DNA of 58,070 nucleotides from an uncultured Coriobacteriaceae bacterium (GTDB taxonomy: Bacteria > Actinomycetota > Coriobacteriia > Coriobacteriales > Atopobiaceae). The notes beneath the pieces were generated by a model that was given only the letters and a program-made list of their open reading frames with translations, made no database searches and was not told where the DNA came from. Below, piece by piece: positions 1 through 8,616 of this stretch. The stretch spans positions 1-58,070 of the forward strand of contig CADBCS010000011.1 of NCBI GenBank assembly GCA_902793195.1, read 5' to 3'. A program made the translations under genes and the position numbers. Position 1 is the first letter of the stretch. The number at the start of each line of letters is the position of its first letter.

Positions 1-930
1 GAACTTCTTCTTCGGGTTTACCATGTCCCTGCTGCTGATGAGAGCAAAGTAATGGCCGTCGGCATCCGACACGGGGAAGTGGCGATGGCCCGTGTTTGCC
101 ATCACGCGCTGCGCCTCCTCCACGGAGGTGTTGAGCGAGAAGGACTCGACCTGCTCGGCCGGCAGCATCTTGGCGCGGACGGGCATCGACATGGACATGA
201 GGCGAGCGGCGGCGTAGGTGTCGAAGTCGGTCGCGATGATGGCGGCGCCGCGCTCCTCGGCAAGCGCCCGAATCTCGTCGCTCACGTGCGACTCGCAGCA
301 CACGACGAGGCAGCTGGCGCCCGCCTCGAGCGCGAAGCGCTGGGACTCCACGCGGTCGGTCACCAGCACCGTGTCACCGGGCTTCACCACGCCGTCCATG
401 GACTCGGGCGTGGTGCCCACGCACACGTCGCCGCCATCGATGCTGCCCTTGGGGTCGCCCACGATCATCTCGCCGTTGAGCGTGTCCATAACGTTGAGGT
501 ATCCCGTCTTCGCTGCGCCCAGGGAGCTGCGGTCGAGGATGTCCATGTTGGCGTTGGCGATGTCCTGGACGGCAATGACGCCCTGGAGCCTACGCTTTGC
601 GTCGGTGATGGCCAACGTGCTGCTGCTCACCTCGCGCATGAGGTTCCACGCCACATACAGGCTCGTCTCGGGGTTGATGCCGGCCTGCTCGGTGAGGGTG
701 AGGTCCTTGATCTGCGGTGCCACGCTGGTGATGAGACGGGGCTCCTCGAAGCCAAAGTGCTTGAGCGCATAGCCCGTCTCGCGGTTGACCGCACCAGCCC
801 TGCGCGCCTCGTACACCGTGCTCTGGTCGAGCTGGTTCTTGAGGTACGCGTAGGAGATGGCGGCACAGATGCTGTCGGTGTCGGGGTTGAGGTGGCCGAT
901 GACGTTTACCTTGCGGATGGAATCGGACAT
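1..930 (-). CDS. ppaC: Family II (manganese-dependent) inorganic pyrophosphatase with CBS/DRTGG insert, 3' end outside window
   Basis: Predicted cytosolic pyrophosphatase hydrolysing PPi to two phosphates. The 310 codons visible start with a DHH-superfamily metal site: residues 11-20 read IGHLNPDTDS, giving His13, Asp17 and Asp19. A CBS motif (about residues 85-120), a DRTGG-like stretch (about 130-240) and the start of a second CBS motif follow, so this is the nucleotide-regulated CBS-PPase subtype known from Clostridium perfringens. The C-terminal DHHA2 part lies beyond position 1. The ATG at 930 is preceded by TAAGGAG at good spacing. It is divergent from the Dlt-like operon. Family assignment is secure; regulation by adenine nucleotides is inferred from the subtype. 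Confidence 0.9.
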   Translation of the reverse strand, partial: MSDSIRKVNVIGHLNPDTDSICAAISYAYLKNQLDQSTVYEARRAGAVNRETGYALKHFGFEEPRLITSVAPQIKDLTLTEQAGINPETSLYVAWNLMREVSSSTLAITDAKRRLQGVIAVQDIANANMDILDRSSLGAAKTGYLNVMDTLNGEMIVGDPKGSIDGGDVCVGTTPESMDGVVKPGDTVLVTDRVESQRFALEAGASCLVVCCESHVSDEIRALAEERGAAIIATDFDTYAAARLMSMSMPVRAKMLPAEQVESFSLNTSVEEAQRVMANTGHRHFPVSDADGHYFALISSRDMVNPKKKF

Positions 931-1047
931 GTGGGCTCCTTAGGGACGTAGTGCATACATGGTTGCACTCTACCGTATCGCACGGCCCCCATGCGCGACG
1001 TGTCGGGGGGCGTAGGGAGATGGGCCGCTGCTGGAGGACTGATCCGT

Positions 1048-1070
1048 GGGGAACCGTCCCCGACGGGCGG
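1048..1070. repeat. Dispersed GGGGAnCGTCCC-type palindromic repeat, copy 1
   Basis: GGGGAACCGTCCCC followed by GACGGGCGG. It lies between the divergent starts of ppaC and the Dlt-like operon. The same word family recurs near 25183, 27499, 43257 and 49134. The role is unknown. Confidence 0.6.
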
Positions 1071-1192
1071 TTGCCAGTATCGCCAGATGTGGACATGCAG
1101 CAATCCTACAGAATCGCCCAAGAAAAGATTGGACTTTGCGCTACCATGAGACAGTTCGAGTATTAGATGTCGACGTGTCGCATAAGGTCGCT

Positions 1193-2782
1193 ATGGTTTT
1201 CTTCTCTCTGAGCTTCGTGCTGTTCGTTGCATGCCTGCTCCTTTGCTACTACGCATGCGGAAGGCTCTTCCCCAAATACCAATGGATCGTACTCCTTGTG
1301 GGCAGCATGGCCTTCTACTGCATAGCCGGTGGATGGCAGATGCTGTCGTTCATGCTGGTAACGGCACTCACCACCTGGGGTGGGGCGCTGCTGCTCTCGC
1401 GTCTCTCGGCCCAAGGCAAGGCCGAGCGCAAGGCGGCTAAGGGACGCGATGCGAAGCGGGCCGTAAAGCAGAAGTTCCTTCACAGGCGAAGATTGGTGCT
1501 GGTGGGCGCCCTCGTCATCACGCTGGGGATGCTCGGCTACCTCAAGTATTGGAACACCATCCTCTTTAACTTCGGCCTCGAGCCGTCGCCCAGGAGCCTC
1601 GGCATCCTGCTGCCGTTTGGCATCTCGTTCTACATGTTCACCTCGCTGGGATACTTCATCGAGGTCTACAACGACAAGTACGCCCCCGAGCCGAACTTCG
1701 CGCACTTCCTGCTGTTCGTCTCGTGGTTCCCCCAGCTCACGCAGGGTCCCATCAACCGCTTCGACGAGATATCGCAGCAGCTCTTCGCCTCGCGCCATGC
1801 CGACCCCTACCTCATGCGTCGCGGCCTGCTGCGCCTGGCATACGGCATCTTCAAGAAGTATGCGATCGCCAACGTGCTCATCATCAACTTCAACGCCATC
1901 TTCACCAACGTGAACGTCACCACGGTGGGACCGGTCATCATCATTGGCATCCTCATCTATTCGATCGAGATGTACGCCGACTTCTCGGGCGGCATCGACA
2001 TCGTGGAGGGCGTGTCGGAGCTCTTTGGCGTCGAGATGGCCCAGAACTTCCGCCAGCCGTACTTCTCCGTATCGCTGTCCGACTTCTGGCGTCGCTGGCA
2101 CATGTCGCTGGGCGCCTTCATGCGTGACCACGTGTTCTACCCGCTCGCCGTAACCAAGCCCATGAAGGCGCTCAACAAGCATGCCACCAAGGTGCTGGGC
2201 AAGCAGGTGGGCCGCACCATCTCGGCCTGCGTGGCCAACATCATCGTGTTCCTCCTCGTGGGACTCTGGCACGGCGCCGAGTGGCACTTCATCCTTTGGG
2301 GCCTGTACAACGGCGTGATCATCGCGCTCTCGGACCTGCTCGCCCCGGTGTTCGACCGCCTGGCGAGGGCGCTGCACGTCAACCGGGATGCCGCGTGGTT
2401 CCACGTGTTCGCCATCCTGCGCACGTTTGCAGTGGTCGCGGTGGGTCGCTACTTCGACTGCATGGAGGACGTCGGGCTTATCTTCCTCTCCCTCAAAAAC
2501 ACCGTGTTCAACTTCACCGCCTTCGAGCTCAAGCGCCAGCTCGAGCTGTACGGCGTCATGTCCCCGGAGACCTACGGCTTCGTGTGGCCGGTCATCGTCG
2601 CCTGCCTGGTCGTGTTCGTTATCAGCGTCCTGTATGAGCGCGGCACCGACGTGCGTGCGGCCATCCTCAAGATGGGCTGCCTGCGTCGCATGGCGCTGTA
2701 CCTGACCGTGGGCCTTGTCTTCGTCTTCTCGATGGGATACGGCCTGACCCAGGGGGAGGTGTTCCTGTATGCGTTCTTCTAG
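1193..2782 (+). CDS. MBOAT-family membrane O-acyltransferase (DltB/AlgI-like)
   Basis: Polytopic membrane acyltransferase, 529 residues, that probably moves an acyl or aminoacyl group from the carrier protein encoded downstream onto an extracellular polymer. The MBOAT signature is clear: the block around SDFWRRWHMSLGAFMRD, and GLWHGAEWHFILWG, whose His is the conserved catalytic residue of the family. About ten hydrophobic segments are spread along the chain. It is longer than classical DltB (about 400 residues) and closer to AlgI in length. ATG 1193 is used because the hydrophobic N-terminus starts there; GTG 1175 is possible. The stop overlaps the next gene by 14 bases, so translation is probably coupled. 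Family is certain; the D-alanylation role is inferred from the operon. Confidence 0.87.
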   Translation: MVFFSLSFVLFVACLLLCYYACGRLFPKYQWIVLLVGSMAFYCIAGGWQMLSFMLVTALTTWGGALLLSRLSAQGKAERKAAKGRDAKRAVKQKFLHRRRLVLVGALVITLGMLGYLKYWNTILFNFGLEPSPRSLGILLPFGISFYMFTSLGYFIEVYNDKYAPEPNFAHFLLFVSWFPQLTQGPINRFDEISQQLFASRHADPYLMRRGLLRLAYGIFKKYAIANVLIINFNAIFTNVNVTTVGPVIIIGILIYSIEMYADFSGGIDIVEGVSELFGVEMAQNFRQPYFSVSLSDFWRRWHMSLGAFMRDHVFYPLAVTKPMKALNKHATKVLGKQVGRTISACVANIIVFLLVGLWHGAEWHFILWGLYNGVIIALSDLLAPVFDRLARALHVNRDAAWFHVFAILRTFAVVAVGRYFDCMEDVGLIFLSLKNTVFNFTAFELKRQLELYGVMSPETYGFVWPVIVACLVVFVISVLYERGTDVRAAILKMGCLRRMALYLTVGLVFVFSMGYGLTQGEVFLYAFF

Positions 2783-4187
2783 GGAAAAGACTCCCAGGGA
2801 GCAGCGACCCGTCTCGCGCGGTGCCAAGATCGCAGGAAACACGATCAAGGTGCTTCTCTTTGTGGGGTTGCTCGTCTTTGTGAACGCGCTCATCACGTTG
2901 GCCCTCGAGCCGTATGGCACAGCAGCCGAGGTCACGTGGCACGACTACAGGCTCTCGGCCGACGAGGACATAGACACGCTCATCATAGGCTCGTCGTTCT
3001 CGCAACGCAACGCCGATCCCTACGCCCTCGACGAGGTGCTGGGGTCCAACTCCTTTAGCCTCTCCACGCCCGCCCAGTCGTTTAGCAACGGGCTCGCCGC
3101 ACTCGAGACCGCCGCAAAGGATCACGACATCAAGCGTGCCGTGGTCTTTGTGGGACCCGAGTCGTTCCAAACGGAGCCATGGTTCAACGCCCAGGTTACG
3201 TTTATGCAGGCCAAGTCCCAGGGCGAGTCGATCCCCGACATCCTTGGGAACGTGGGCCGCCTCGTCTTTGACGACGTGAACTTTGCCTCGTCCAAGTCGA
3301 TCACCTGGATGTTCCCGTGGTGCTACTCGAGCGTGGGCTACGACGCGCAGGCCATCCGCGACAACATCCAGAACCGCCTGAATTACCCCAACCCCATCGA
3401 CGCGGCGAGCGTCGTGGACCCCACCTGGCACTACATGGGCAAGGGCCACGGCGGATATGAGGGCCGTTTCGACCGAGACCGCAAGTGGCTCACCGAGGTG
3501 AGCATCACCAACGACGCCCCCTTCCTTGACAAGAACATCGCCGACTTCACCAAGCTGCTCGACTTTGCGGAGTCGCATGGCATCGAGCTGTACGTGGGCA
3601 TCGCGCCGCGTCCCGAGTACGCCAACCTCATACACCAGGAGGACGGCTATCGAGACCTCATGGCCTGGCTCCAAACGTTCGTGGAGGAGCACGGTGGCGT
3701 GTATTACGACTTCAACCTCACGCGTCCCGAGTTCTACCGTCCCGAGGAGGATGAGTTCAGCGACAGCCAGCACCTCAACATCGAAGGCGGCCAGCATCTG
3801 TGCCGCGCACTGGGCACCCTCATCGCCGAACGCGAGGCGGGCAAGGACGTGTCGTCTCACCTCTTCTCGTACGACGACTGGGACGCGTACCTCGCGTCGT
3901 ATCGGGCCGTGGAGTACGTGTACTTTACGTACGAGCTCAAGTACGAGGATCGCATTGTTGAGGTTACGGCCCACTCCATCTCCCGACCTGGCGAGACGAT
4001 CGAGTACAAGTACGACGTGCTCAACCCCACAAACGACATGCTCGCAAACGTGCGCCCCTACGACACCGACCCGGTGTACCGATTTGCGATGCACGAGGGG
4101 CACGGCGACGTGCGTCTGTGCCTGAGCGCTCGTCCGCAGGGCTCAACGGAGGCCACGCGCGTCTTCCGGGCGGACATCTTCTACTAG
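2769..4187 (+). CDS. SGNH/DltD-like membrane-anchored hydrolase-fold protein
   Basis: 472-residue protein with a basic N-terminus, one membrane segment at about residues 24-46 and an extracytoplasmic domain. The motif IIGSSFSQRNADP (near residues 75-85) looks like an SGNH/DltD block with a candidate nucleophile in GSS, and DSQHLN near residue 335 resembles the C-terminal Asp-x-x-His block (DxxH). DltD-like proteins assist transfer of D-alanine to teichoic acid outside the membrane, together with DltB. The position between the MBOAT gene and the adenylating enzyme supports that role. The gene starts inside the end of the MBOAT gene. It could instead be a general acyl-polymer esterase; no substrate is visible. 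Confidence 0.72.
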   Translation: MRSSREKTPREQRPVSRGAKIAGNTIKVLLFVGLLVFVNALITLALEPYGTAAEVTWHDYRLSADEDIDTLIIGSSFSQRNADPYALDEVLGSNSFSLSTPAQSFSNGLAALETAAKDHDIKRAVVFVGPESFQTEPWFNAQVTFMQAKSQGESIPDILGNVGRLVFDDVNFASSKSITWMFPWCYSSVGYDAQAIRDNIQNRLNYPNPIDAASVVDPTWHYMGKGHGGYEGRFDRDRKWLTEVSITNDAPFLDKNIADFTKLLDFAESHGIELYVGIAPRPEYANLIHQEDGYRDLMAWLQTFVEEHGGVYYDFNLTRPEFYRPEEDEFSDSQHLNIEGGQHLCRALGTLIAEREAGKDVSSHLFSYDDWDAYLASYRAVEYVYFTYELKYEDRIVEVTAHSISRPGETIEYKYDVLNPTNDMLANVRPYDTDPVYRFAMHEGHGDVRLCLSARPQGSTEATRVFRADIFY

Positions 4188-4221
4188 CATCGACCCCTGT
4201 TGCAAGACAAGGAGGCAACGC

Positions 4222-5745
4222 ATGAGAAACGTGCTCGAGATGCTCGAACGCACTGCCGAGCGACTGCCGGACAAGACGGCGGTGGCCGACCCAAACACCT
4301 CGCTCACCTTTGTCGAGCTGCGTGACGCCGCACAGGCGGCTGGCAGCTGGCTCGCACGACACGGGGCCAAGCCACGCACGGCCGTCGCGTTCTATCTGGA
4401 GAAGAGCGCTCCGGCATGGGCCGCCATGCTCGGCGCCGTGTATGCGGGCGGCTTTTACTCCGTCATCGACGTTCGCCAGCCCGAAAGCCGTGTGGCCGAG
4501 ATGCTCAAGGCACTGCATCCGGCAGTGGTCCTCACCGACAACGAGCAGCTCTCACGCGCCCATGAGCTCTTTGACGACGCCGACTGCCTGCTCGCCTGCA
4601 TCGAGGACGTTATTGCGGGAGATGTGGACCACGACGCGCTCGACGCCATCCGCGCTCGCGCGTGCGACATCGACCCGCTGTATGCGAACTTCACCAGCGG
4701 CAGCACGGGAACGCCCAAGGGGTTCGTGGCGTCACATCGCTCGGTCCTCGACTGGGCCCAGACCTTCACCGCCACGTTTGGCATCGGAGCCGACGACGTG
4801 ATGGGCAATCAGGCACCGTTCGACTTCGACGCCACCAACAAGGACGTGTACTCGTCGCTGCTCACCGGTGCCACCGTGCAGATCATCCCGCGGTCGTACT
4901 TCTCGAACCCCACGCAGCTGATGGACTACATCTGCGATCGCGAGGTCACCACCCTGTGCTGGGCCGTGAGCGCCATGTGCTTTGTCTCCATTATGGGAGG
5001 CTTCGACTATAGGGTGCCCACGACCATACGGCGCGTGCTGTTTAGCGGCGAGACCATGCCGCCCAAGCAGCTGCGCGTATGGCAGAAGTTCGTTCCCGAC
5101 GCGCTGTACGCCAACCTGTATGGCCCCTCTGAGGTCACCTGCAACTGCACCTACTTTGTGGTCGACCGCGAGTACGCCAACGACGAGGTCATCCCGGCAG
5201 GCAAGGCGTTTGCAAACGAGCGCGTGTTCCTGCTCGACGACAAGGACCGCGAGATCTGCGAGCCAGACGAGGTCGGCGAGGTGTGCGTTGCGGGATCGTG
5301 TCTGGTGATGGGTTATCTCGACGCGCCCGACCGCACGGCCAAGGCGTTTATGCAAAACCCCGCAAACGGGCGTTGGCTCGAGCCCATGTATCGCACGGGC
5401 GACCTCGCCCGCTACAACGAGAACGGCGACTTGGTATACGTCTCGCGCAAGGACCACCAAATCAAGCATCTGGGCCAGCGCATCGAGCTGGGCGACATAG
5501 AGGCGGCCGCACATGGCGTGGAGGGCGTCGAGCGCGCCTGCTGCCTGTACGACTCTGGCCGCAAGCGCCTCATCCTGTTCTATGTGGGCGCCATCTCCCG
5601 CAAGGACCTCAAGGAGACGCTACGCGTGCGACTGCCCCAATACATGGTCCCCAACAACACAAAGCAGCTCGACGAGATGCCTCTTAGCAAGAATGGCAAG
5701 ATTGACCGCGCGGCTCTTGCTGCAATCGGTCGCATAAAGCGGTAG
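4222..5745 (+). CDS. dltA: DltA-like amino-acid adenylating enzyme (AMP-binding)
   Basis: 507-residue member of the ANL superfamily. It should activate an amino acid (D-Ala in true DltA) with ATP and load it on the phosphopantetheine arm of the carrier protein encoded next. Core motifs are visible: TSGSTGTPKG (P-loop-like A3, about residue 158), NQAPFDFDATNKD (A4), NLYGPSEVTCN (A5), YRTGDLARY (A7), KDHQIKHLGQRIELGDIE (A8) and the terminal Lys in LSKNGKIDR (A10). The length matches DltA (about 505) and no carrier domain is fused. The start at 4222 has AAGGAGG upstream. Substrate identity is inferred from operon context, so the gene symbol is provisional. Confidence 0.82.
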   Translation: MRNVLEMLERTAERLPDKTAVADPNTSLTFVELRDAAQAAGSWLARHGAKPRTAVAFYLEKSAPAWAAMLGAVYAGGFYSVIDVRQPESRVAEMLKALHPAVVLTDNEQLSRAHELFDDADCLLACIEDVIAGDVDHDALDAIRARACDIDPLYANFTSGSTGTPKGFVASHRSVLDWAQTFTATFGIGADDVMGNQAPFDFDATNKDVYSSLLTGATVQIIPRSYFSNPTQLMDYICDREVTTLCWAVSAMCFVSIMGGFDYRVPTTIRRVLFSGETMPPKQLRVWQKFVPDALYANLYGPSEVTCNCTYFVVDREYANDEVIPAGKAFANERVFLLDDKDREICEPDEVGEVCVAGSCLVMGYLDAPDRTAKAFMQNPANGRWLEPMYRTGDLARYNENGDLVYVSRKDHQIKHLGQRIELGDIEAAAHGVEGVERACCLYDSGRKRLILFYVGAISRKDLKETLRVRLPQYMVPNNTKQLDEMPLSKNGKIDRAALAAIGRIKR

Positions 5746-5790
5746 CATCGAAGGCAGGCACCAAGACCTTCCCGACCAAAGGAGAGAACC

Positions 5791-6033
5791 ATGGACATTA
5801 CGCTCGACGACGTCATCGAGATGCTCGAGGACATCCAGGAGGATGTGGACTACGAGACCTGCACCACGCTCATTGACGACCACGTGCTCGACTCGTTTGA
5901 CATCCTTGCCATCGTAAGTGCGGCAGACGACGAGTTTGACGTCTCCATTCCCGCCAAGGACATCATCCCCGCCAACTTCAACAGCGCCCAGGCGCTCTGC
6001 AAGCTCATCCAGCGTCTTGCCGACGAGGACTAG
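5791..6033 (+). CDS. dltC: Acyl/aminoacyl carrier protein (DltC-like)
   Basis: 80-residue acidic carrier protein. The phosphopantetheine attachment Ser lies in DDHVLDSFDIL (near residue 36), in the usual position for a D-alanyl carrier protein. It accepts the activated amino acid from the adenylating enzyme upstream and hands it to the MBOAT protein. Upstream AAAGGAGAG supports ATG 5791. It closes the operon, with a strong terminator 25 bases later. The gene order acyltransferase, DltD-like, ligase, carrier (B-D-A-C) differs from the usual dltABCD order. Confidence 0.85.
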   Translation: MDITLDDVIEMLEDIQEDVDYETCTTLIDDHVLDSFDILAIVSAADDEFDVSIPAKDIIPANFNSAQALCKLIQRLADED

Positions 6034-6057
6034 GCCTTACGCATAGCCAGGACAATT

Positions 6058-6098
6058 CCCCGGCCCGTCTCTTGCGAGAGGCGGGCCGGGGCTTTTTT
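6058..6098 (+). terminator. Rho-independent terminator of the Dlt-like operon
   Basis: Arms CCCCGGCCCG-TCTC and GAGAGGCGGGCCGGGG around a 4-base loop, followed by a run of six T on the plus strand. It lies between the converging carrier-protein gene and GH5 gene. Confidence 0.9.
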
Positions 6099-6112
6099 GG
6101 TCTCGACGTGCC

Positions 6113-7303
6113 CTATCGGTATGCGAGCCAGCCGCAGGTCATGCAATGCTCGAAGCTCCAGTCCGAACGTCCGGGCGCATCCACCCTGTAGCTCCAAAAG
6201 CACCCGCCTCCGCCCTTGTCCCAGGCCGCCAGCTGCGCGTCGGCAAATGAGCGATACCAGTCGCGGCGCGCTTGGTCGTCGACCGCGCGCGGAAGGGACG
6301 CATGATTGCTCAGACACCACTCCCCCACCAGGATGGGATGCGATCGCGCCGCCCGGACCACGCGCCGCTCGAACCGCCTGAGCAACGCCAGATATTCCTT
6401 GAGGTCGTATCGCTCAAAGCCGTCGTCGGCAAAGCTGAGATACAGGTGGGTGTCGATCCACACGTTGGCATAGGCACGGCCCACCATGGCGTGCGACCAT
6501 GCCTCCAGCTCAAAGCGGTCGTGGAACACCAGCGCCACCTCGTTGCCCACCAGCGGGCGCACACGCCGGTAGAATCGCTCGTAGAAGTCCCGCAACTGCG
6601 CCGCCGGCATGGGCTCCGAGACCGCCACGCGCTCGGGATGTCGTGCCTCGTGCCTCGCCTTGTTGAGTTCGAATATGGCCTCGCTCACCGGCTCGTTGAG
6701 AGGCTCGATGCCCCACAGAGCAGGATGTCCCGCATAGCGTCGTGCGAGGCGCTCCAACACGTCCAGGACGAAGTCCACGCGCGCCGGATCCTTGTGCCAT
6801 GCGCACATGCCCAGATAGCCCCCGCTGTCAAAGCCATTCTGACCGTATGGAACCGTGTGCAGGTCGATGAGCACGCCAATGCCATGCGCCTGTGCCCACG
6901 CCATGGCATCGTCCAGATACGCTATGCAGGGACGATGATGCGCGGTGCCATAGATGTGGTAGGGCACGGGTATGCGAACCAGGTTGACACCAACTCGGGC
7001 GAACCACGCAAAGGTGTCCTCGGTAACGTACGTCGCGCGGTATTCCTCCAGCCGAGCGTCAAGGACGTCGGGATCGAACTCGTCGATGAGGCCGCGGTCA
7101 TCATCGGTGCGCGCCGCGGCGAGCGGTGAGGACCCCATCCACTTTTCCAGCACGAGCCAGTTGCCCAAGTTGACGCCGCGCGCCTTGCGGGTTCGGCCAA
7201 TCTCGTACGTGCGACCCTTTCGTCTGAGCCTGGCAGAGGTCAGTGCGCGCCTTATGCCCCACCACGCCCCAAGTCCCTTCCGGCAGCGCATGGCCCTACG
7301 CAT
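6113..7303 (-). CDS. Glycoside hydrolase family 5, exo-1,3-beta-glucanase-like
   Basis: About 396-residue (beta/alpha)8-barrel glycosidase. The N-terminal block RGVNLGNWLVLEKWM is typical of GH5 exo-glucanases. The acid/base Glu lies in EPLNEP (near residue 203) and the nucleophile Glu in ILVGEWCLSNHA (near residue 327). No signal peptide is visible, so it probably acts in the cytosol on imported oligosaccharides or glycosides. The start is uncertain: in-frame ATGs lie at 7315, 7303 and 7291, all overlapping or abutting the stop of the PHP gene upstream, so translation is likely coupled. 7303 was chosen as a compromise. Family is firm; substrate is not visible. Confidence 0.82.
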   Translation of the reverse strand: MRRAMRCRKGLGAWWGIRRALTSARLRRKGRTYEIGRTRKARGVNLGNWLVLEKWMGSSPLAAARTDDDRGLIDEFDPDVLDARLEEYRATYVTEDTFAWFARVGVNLVRIPVPYHIYGTAHHRPCIAYLDDAMAWAQAHGIGVLIDLHTVPYGQNGFDSGGYLGMCAWHKDPARVDFVLDVLERLARRYAGHPALWGIEPLNEPVSEAIFELNKARHEARHPERVAVSEPMPAAQLRDFYERFYRRVRPLVGNEVALVFHDRFELEAWSHAMVGRAYANVWIDTHLYLSFADDGFERYDLKEYLALLRRFERRVVRAARSHPILVGEWCLSNHASLPRAVDDQARRDWYRSFADAQLAAWDKGGGGCFWSYRVDAPGRSDWSFEHCMTCGWLAYR

Positions 7304-8117
7304 CCATCGCCGCATGCCATACGTCCAGGAACCCCCGCGCGGTCTTGGTTGCCACGAGCTCGGAGGGGAAGTGTATCTCCTCGAGCAGCGCGGCCACGTT
7401 GTCGAAGCGACCCACATCGTGGGCGATGTGGGCATCGGTGCTGGTGGCGATCATCGTACCCAGCTCGGCACAGCGCTCGGCTATGCGTCGGCAGGCGTCG
7501 CGGCAACCGGTACCGTACTGCGTGGCAAAGCTGTGCTCGTTGATCTCGACGAGCTTGCCCAGCTCCCTTGCCGCAAGCAGCACGGTGTCGAGGTCGAACG
7601 GTACACCCGCGCGTCCGGAATGACCCAGTATGAGCACGCGAGGGTCCTCCAAGGCATGCACGTACATGTCCGTCGTCTGGGCCAGGGTCGCATCCAAGGT
7701 AAAGTCGTCGTCGTGGATGCTCGCGACGGCGTAGTCGATATTGCGCCATACGATCTGCTTGAGCGTGACCTCGGAGGCGAAGGCCTTCCCCGTAATCCCC
7801 TCGCGAAGGGGCAAGTCCCATCCGAACAGATGCCCCTCGAGGTCGACGATGTCGGCCTCGACGCCCCGCATCACCTGCACCCCATCCCACATTCGCGGCC
7901 ACACGTCAAAGTTCATAAAATGCTGGTAATCGCGTACGTGAAGCGTAGGGCTGATCATGCACGAGTAGTGGTCGGTCGAGCCGATGAGCTCGATTCCCCT
8001 CAGGCGCGCCTCCGCCACGCACTCCCCGATGGTCGAATACGCATGCCGCGAGAAGAGGGTGTGCGTGTGCACGTCACATGCAAAGGGGGAAGGTCCTGGC
8101 GTCACGTTGCTGCGCAT
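7296..8117 (-). CDS. PHP-domain phosphoesterase (YcdX/histidinol-phosphatase-like)
   Basis: 273-residue PHP-fold metal-dependent phosphoesterase. Metal ligands are visible in CDVHTHTLFSRHA (near residue 15, HxH), in GSTDHY (near 45), in the ILGHSGRAG block and in STDAHIAHD near the C-terminus. The overall layout matches YcdX-type trinuclear phosphatases rather than DNA polymerase PHP domains. AAGGAG upstream fixes ATG 8117; an upstream in-frame ATG at 8162 has no ribosome-binding site. It is probably co-transcribed with the GH5 gene, with overlapping ends. The natural substrate is not apparent. Confidence 0.82.
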   Translation of the reverse strand: MRSNVTPGPSPFACDVHTHTLFSRHAYSTIGECVAEARLRGIELIGSTDHYSCMISPTLHVRDYQHFMNFDVWPRMWDGVQVMRGVEADIVDLEGHLFGWDLPLREGITGKAFASEVTLKQIVWRNIDYAVASIHDDDFTLDATLAQTTDMYVHALEDPRVLILGHSGRAGVPFDLDTVLLAARELGKLVEINEHSFATQYGTGCRDACRRIAERCAELGTMIATSTDAHIAHDVGRFDNVAALLEEIHFPSELVATKTARGFLDVWHAAMDA

Positions 8118-8616
8118 GGAGTGCTCCTTGGAGTCGATGCATTCTGAGGAAACCAACCACATAAGTCTAACCCAGCAGCACGATTACCGAGCCCAGCGCG
8201 ACTCACTGGGTCCGGTTTTGCCCTCGCGACCTGACAAAGCGACAAAAGGACTTAAAATACGGTCTCGATTTCCACTTTGTCAGGTCGTGTATAGCCCTCA
8301 ACCTGACAAAGTGAACAGAATGGCTGATTCAGGCCCTCGATTTCCACTTTGTCAGGCATGTATTCCGTAAATGAATGCTCTCACACACGCAAAACCTGAC
8401 AAAGTGGAAAAACGTGGACATTTTTGAGCCAAATCGCCACTTTGTTAGGTTAGCCCCCACCCCAAACCTAACAAAGTGAAATTTGTCGCCATAATCAACC
8501 CTCGATTTCCACTTTGTCAGGTCGCGCGGACTCGAAGGGCTGCCCAACAGGGCAATTCCTCCCCCGCAAACGGCTACCATGGACACGGTTGACCATCGCG
8601 TGCGACAGGAGGACGT
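8118..8616. repeat. Non-coding region with eight alternating inverted copies of ACCTGACAAAGTG
   Basis: The cores are at 8229, 8273, 8301, 8345, 8394, 8438, 8466 and 8510 (leftmost base). Odd copies read ACCTGACAAAGTG on the plus strand and even copies read CACTTTGTCAGGT. The steps are 44, 28, 44, 49, 44, 28 and 44 bases, so two four-site modules repeat with an exact offset of 165 bases while their spacers have mostly diverged. The copies at 8438 and 8466 both carry the matching change TTAGGT/ACCTAA. Copies 2, 4 and 8 share the flank CTCGATTTC. No coding sequence is seen here. Confidence 0.9.

Noticed and set aside
1163..2935. 590-codon minus-strand reading frame
   Set aside because: Antisense to the MBOAT gene. 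Open frames of this kind are expected opposite GC-rich genes; the plus strand has clear motifs.
8229..8522. CRISPR array
   Set aside because: The repeats are only 13 bp, alternate in orientation, have unequal 15/31/36-base spacers, and no cas gene is nearby.
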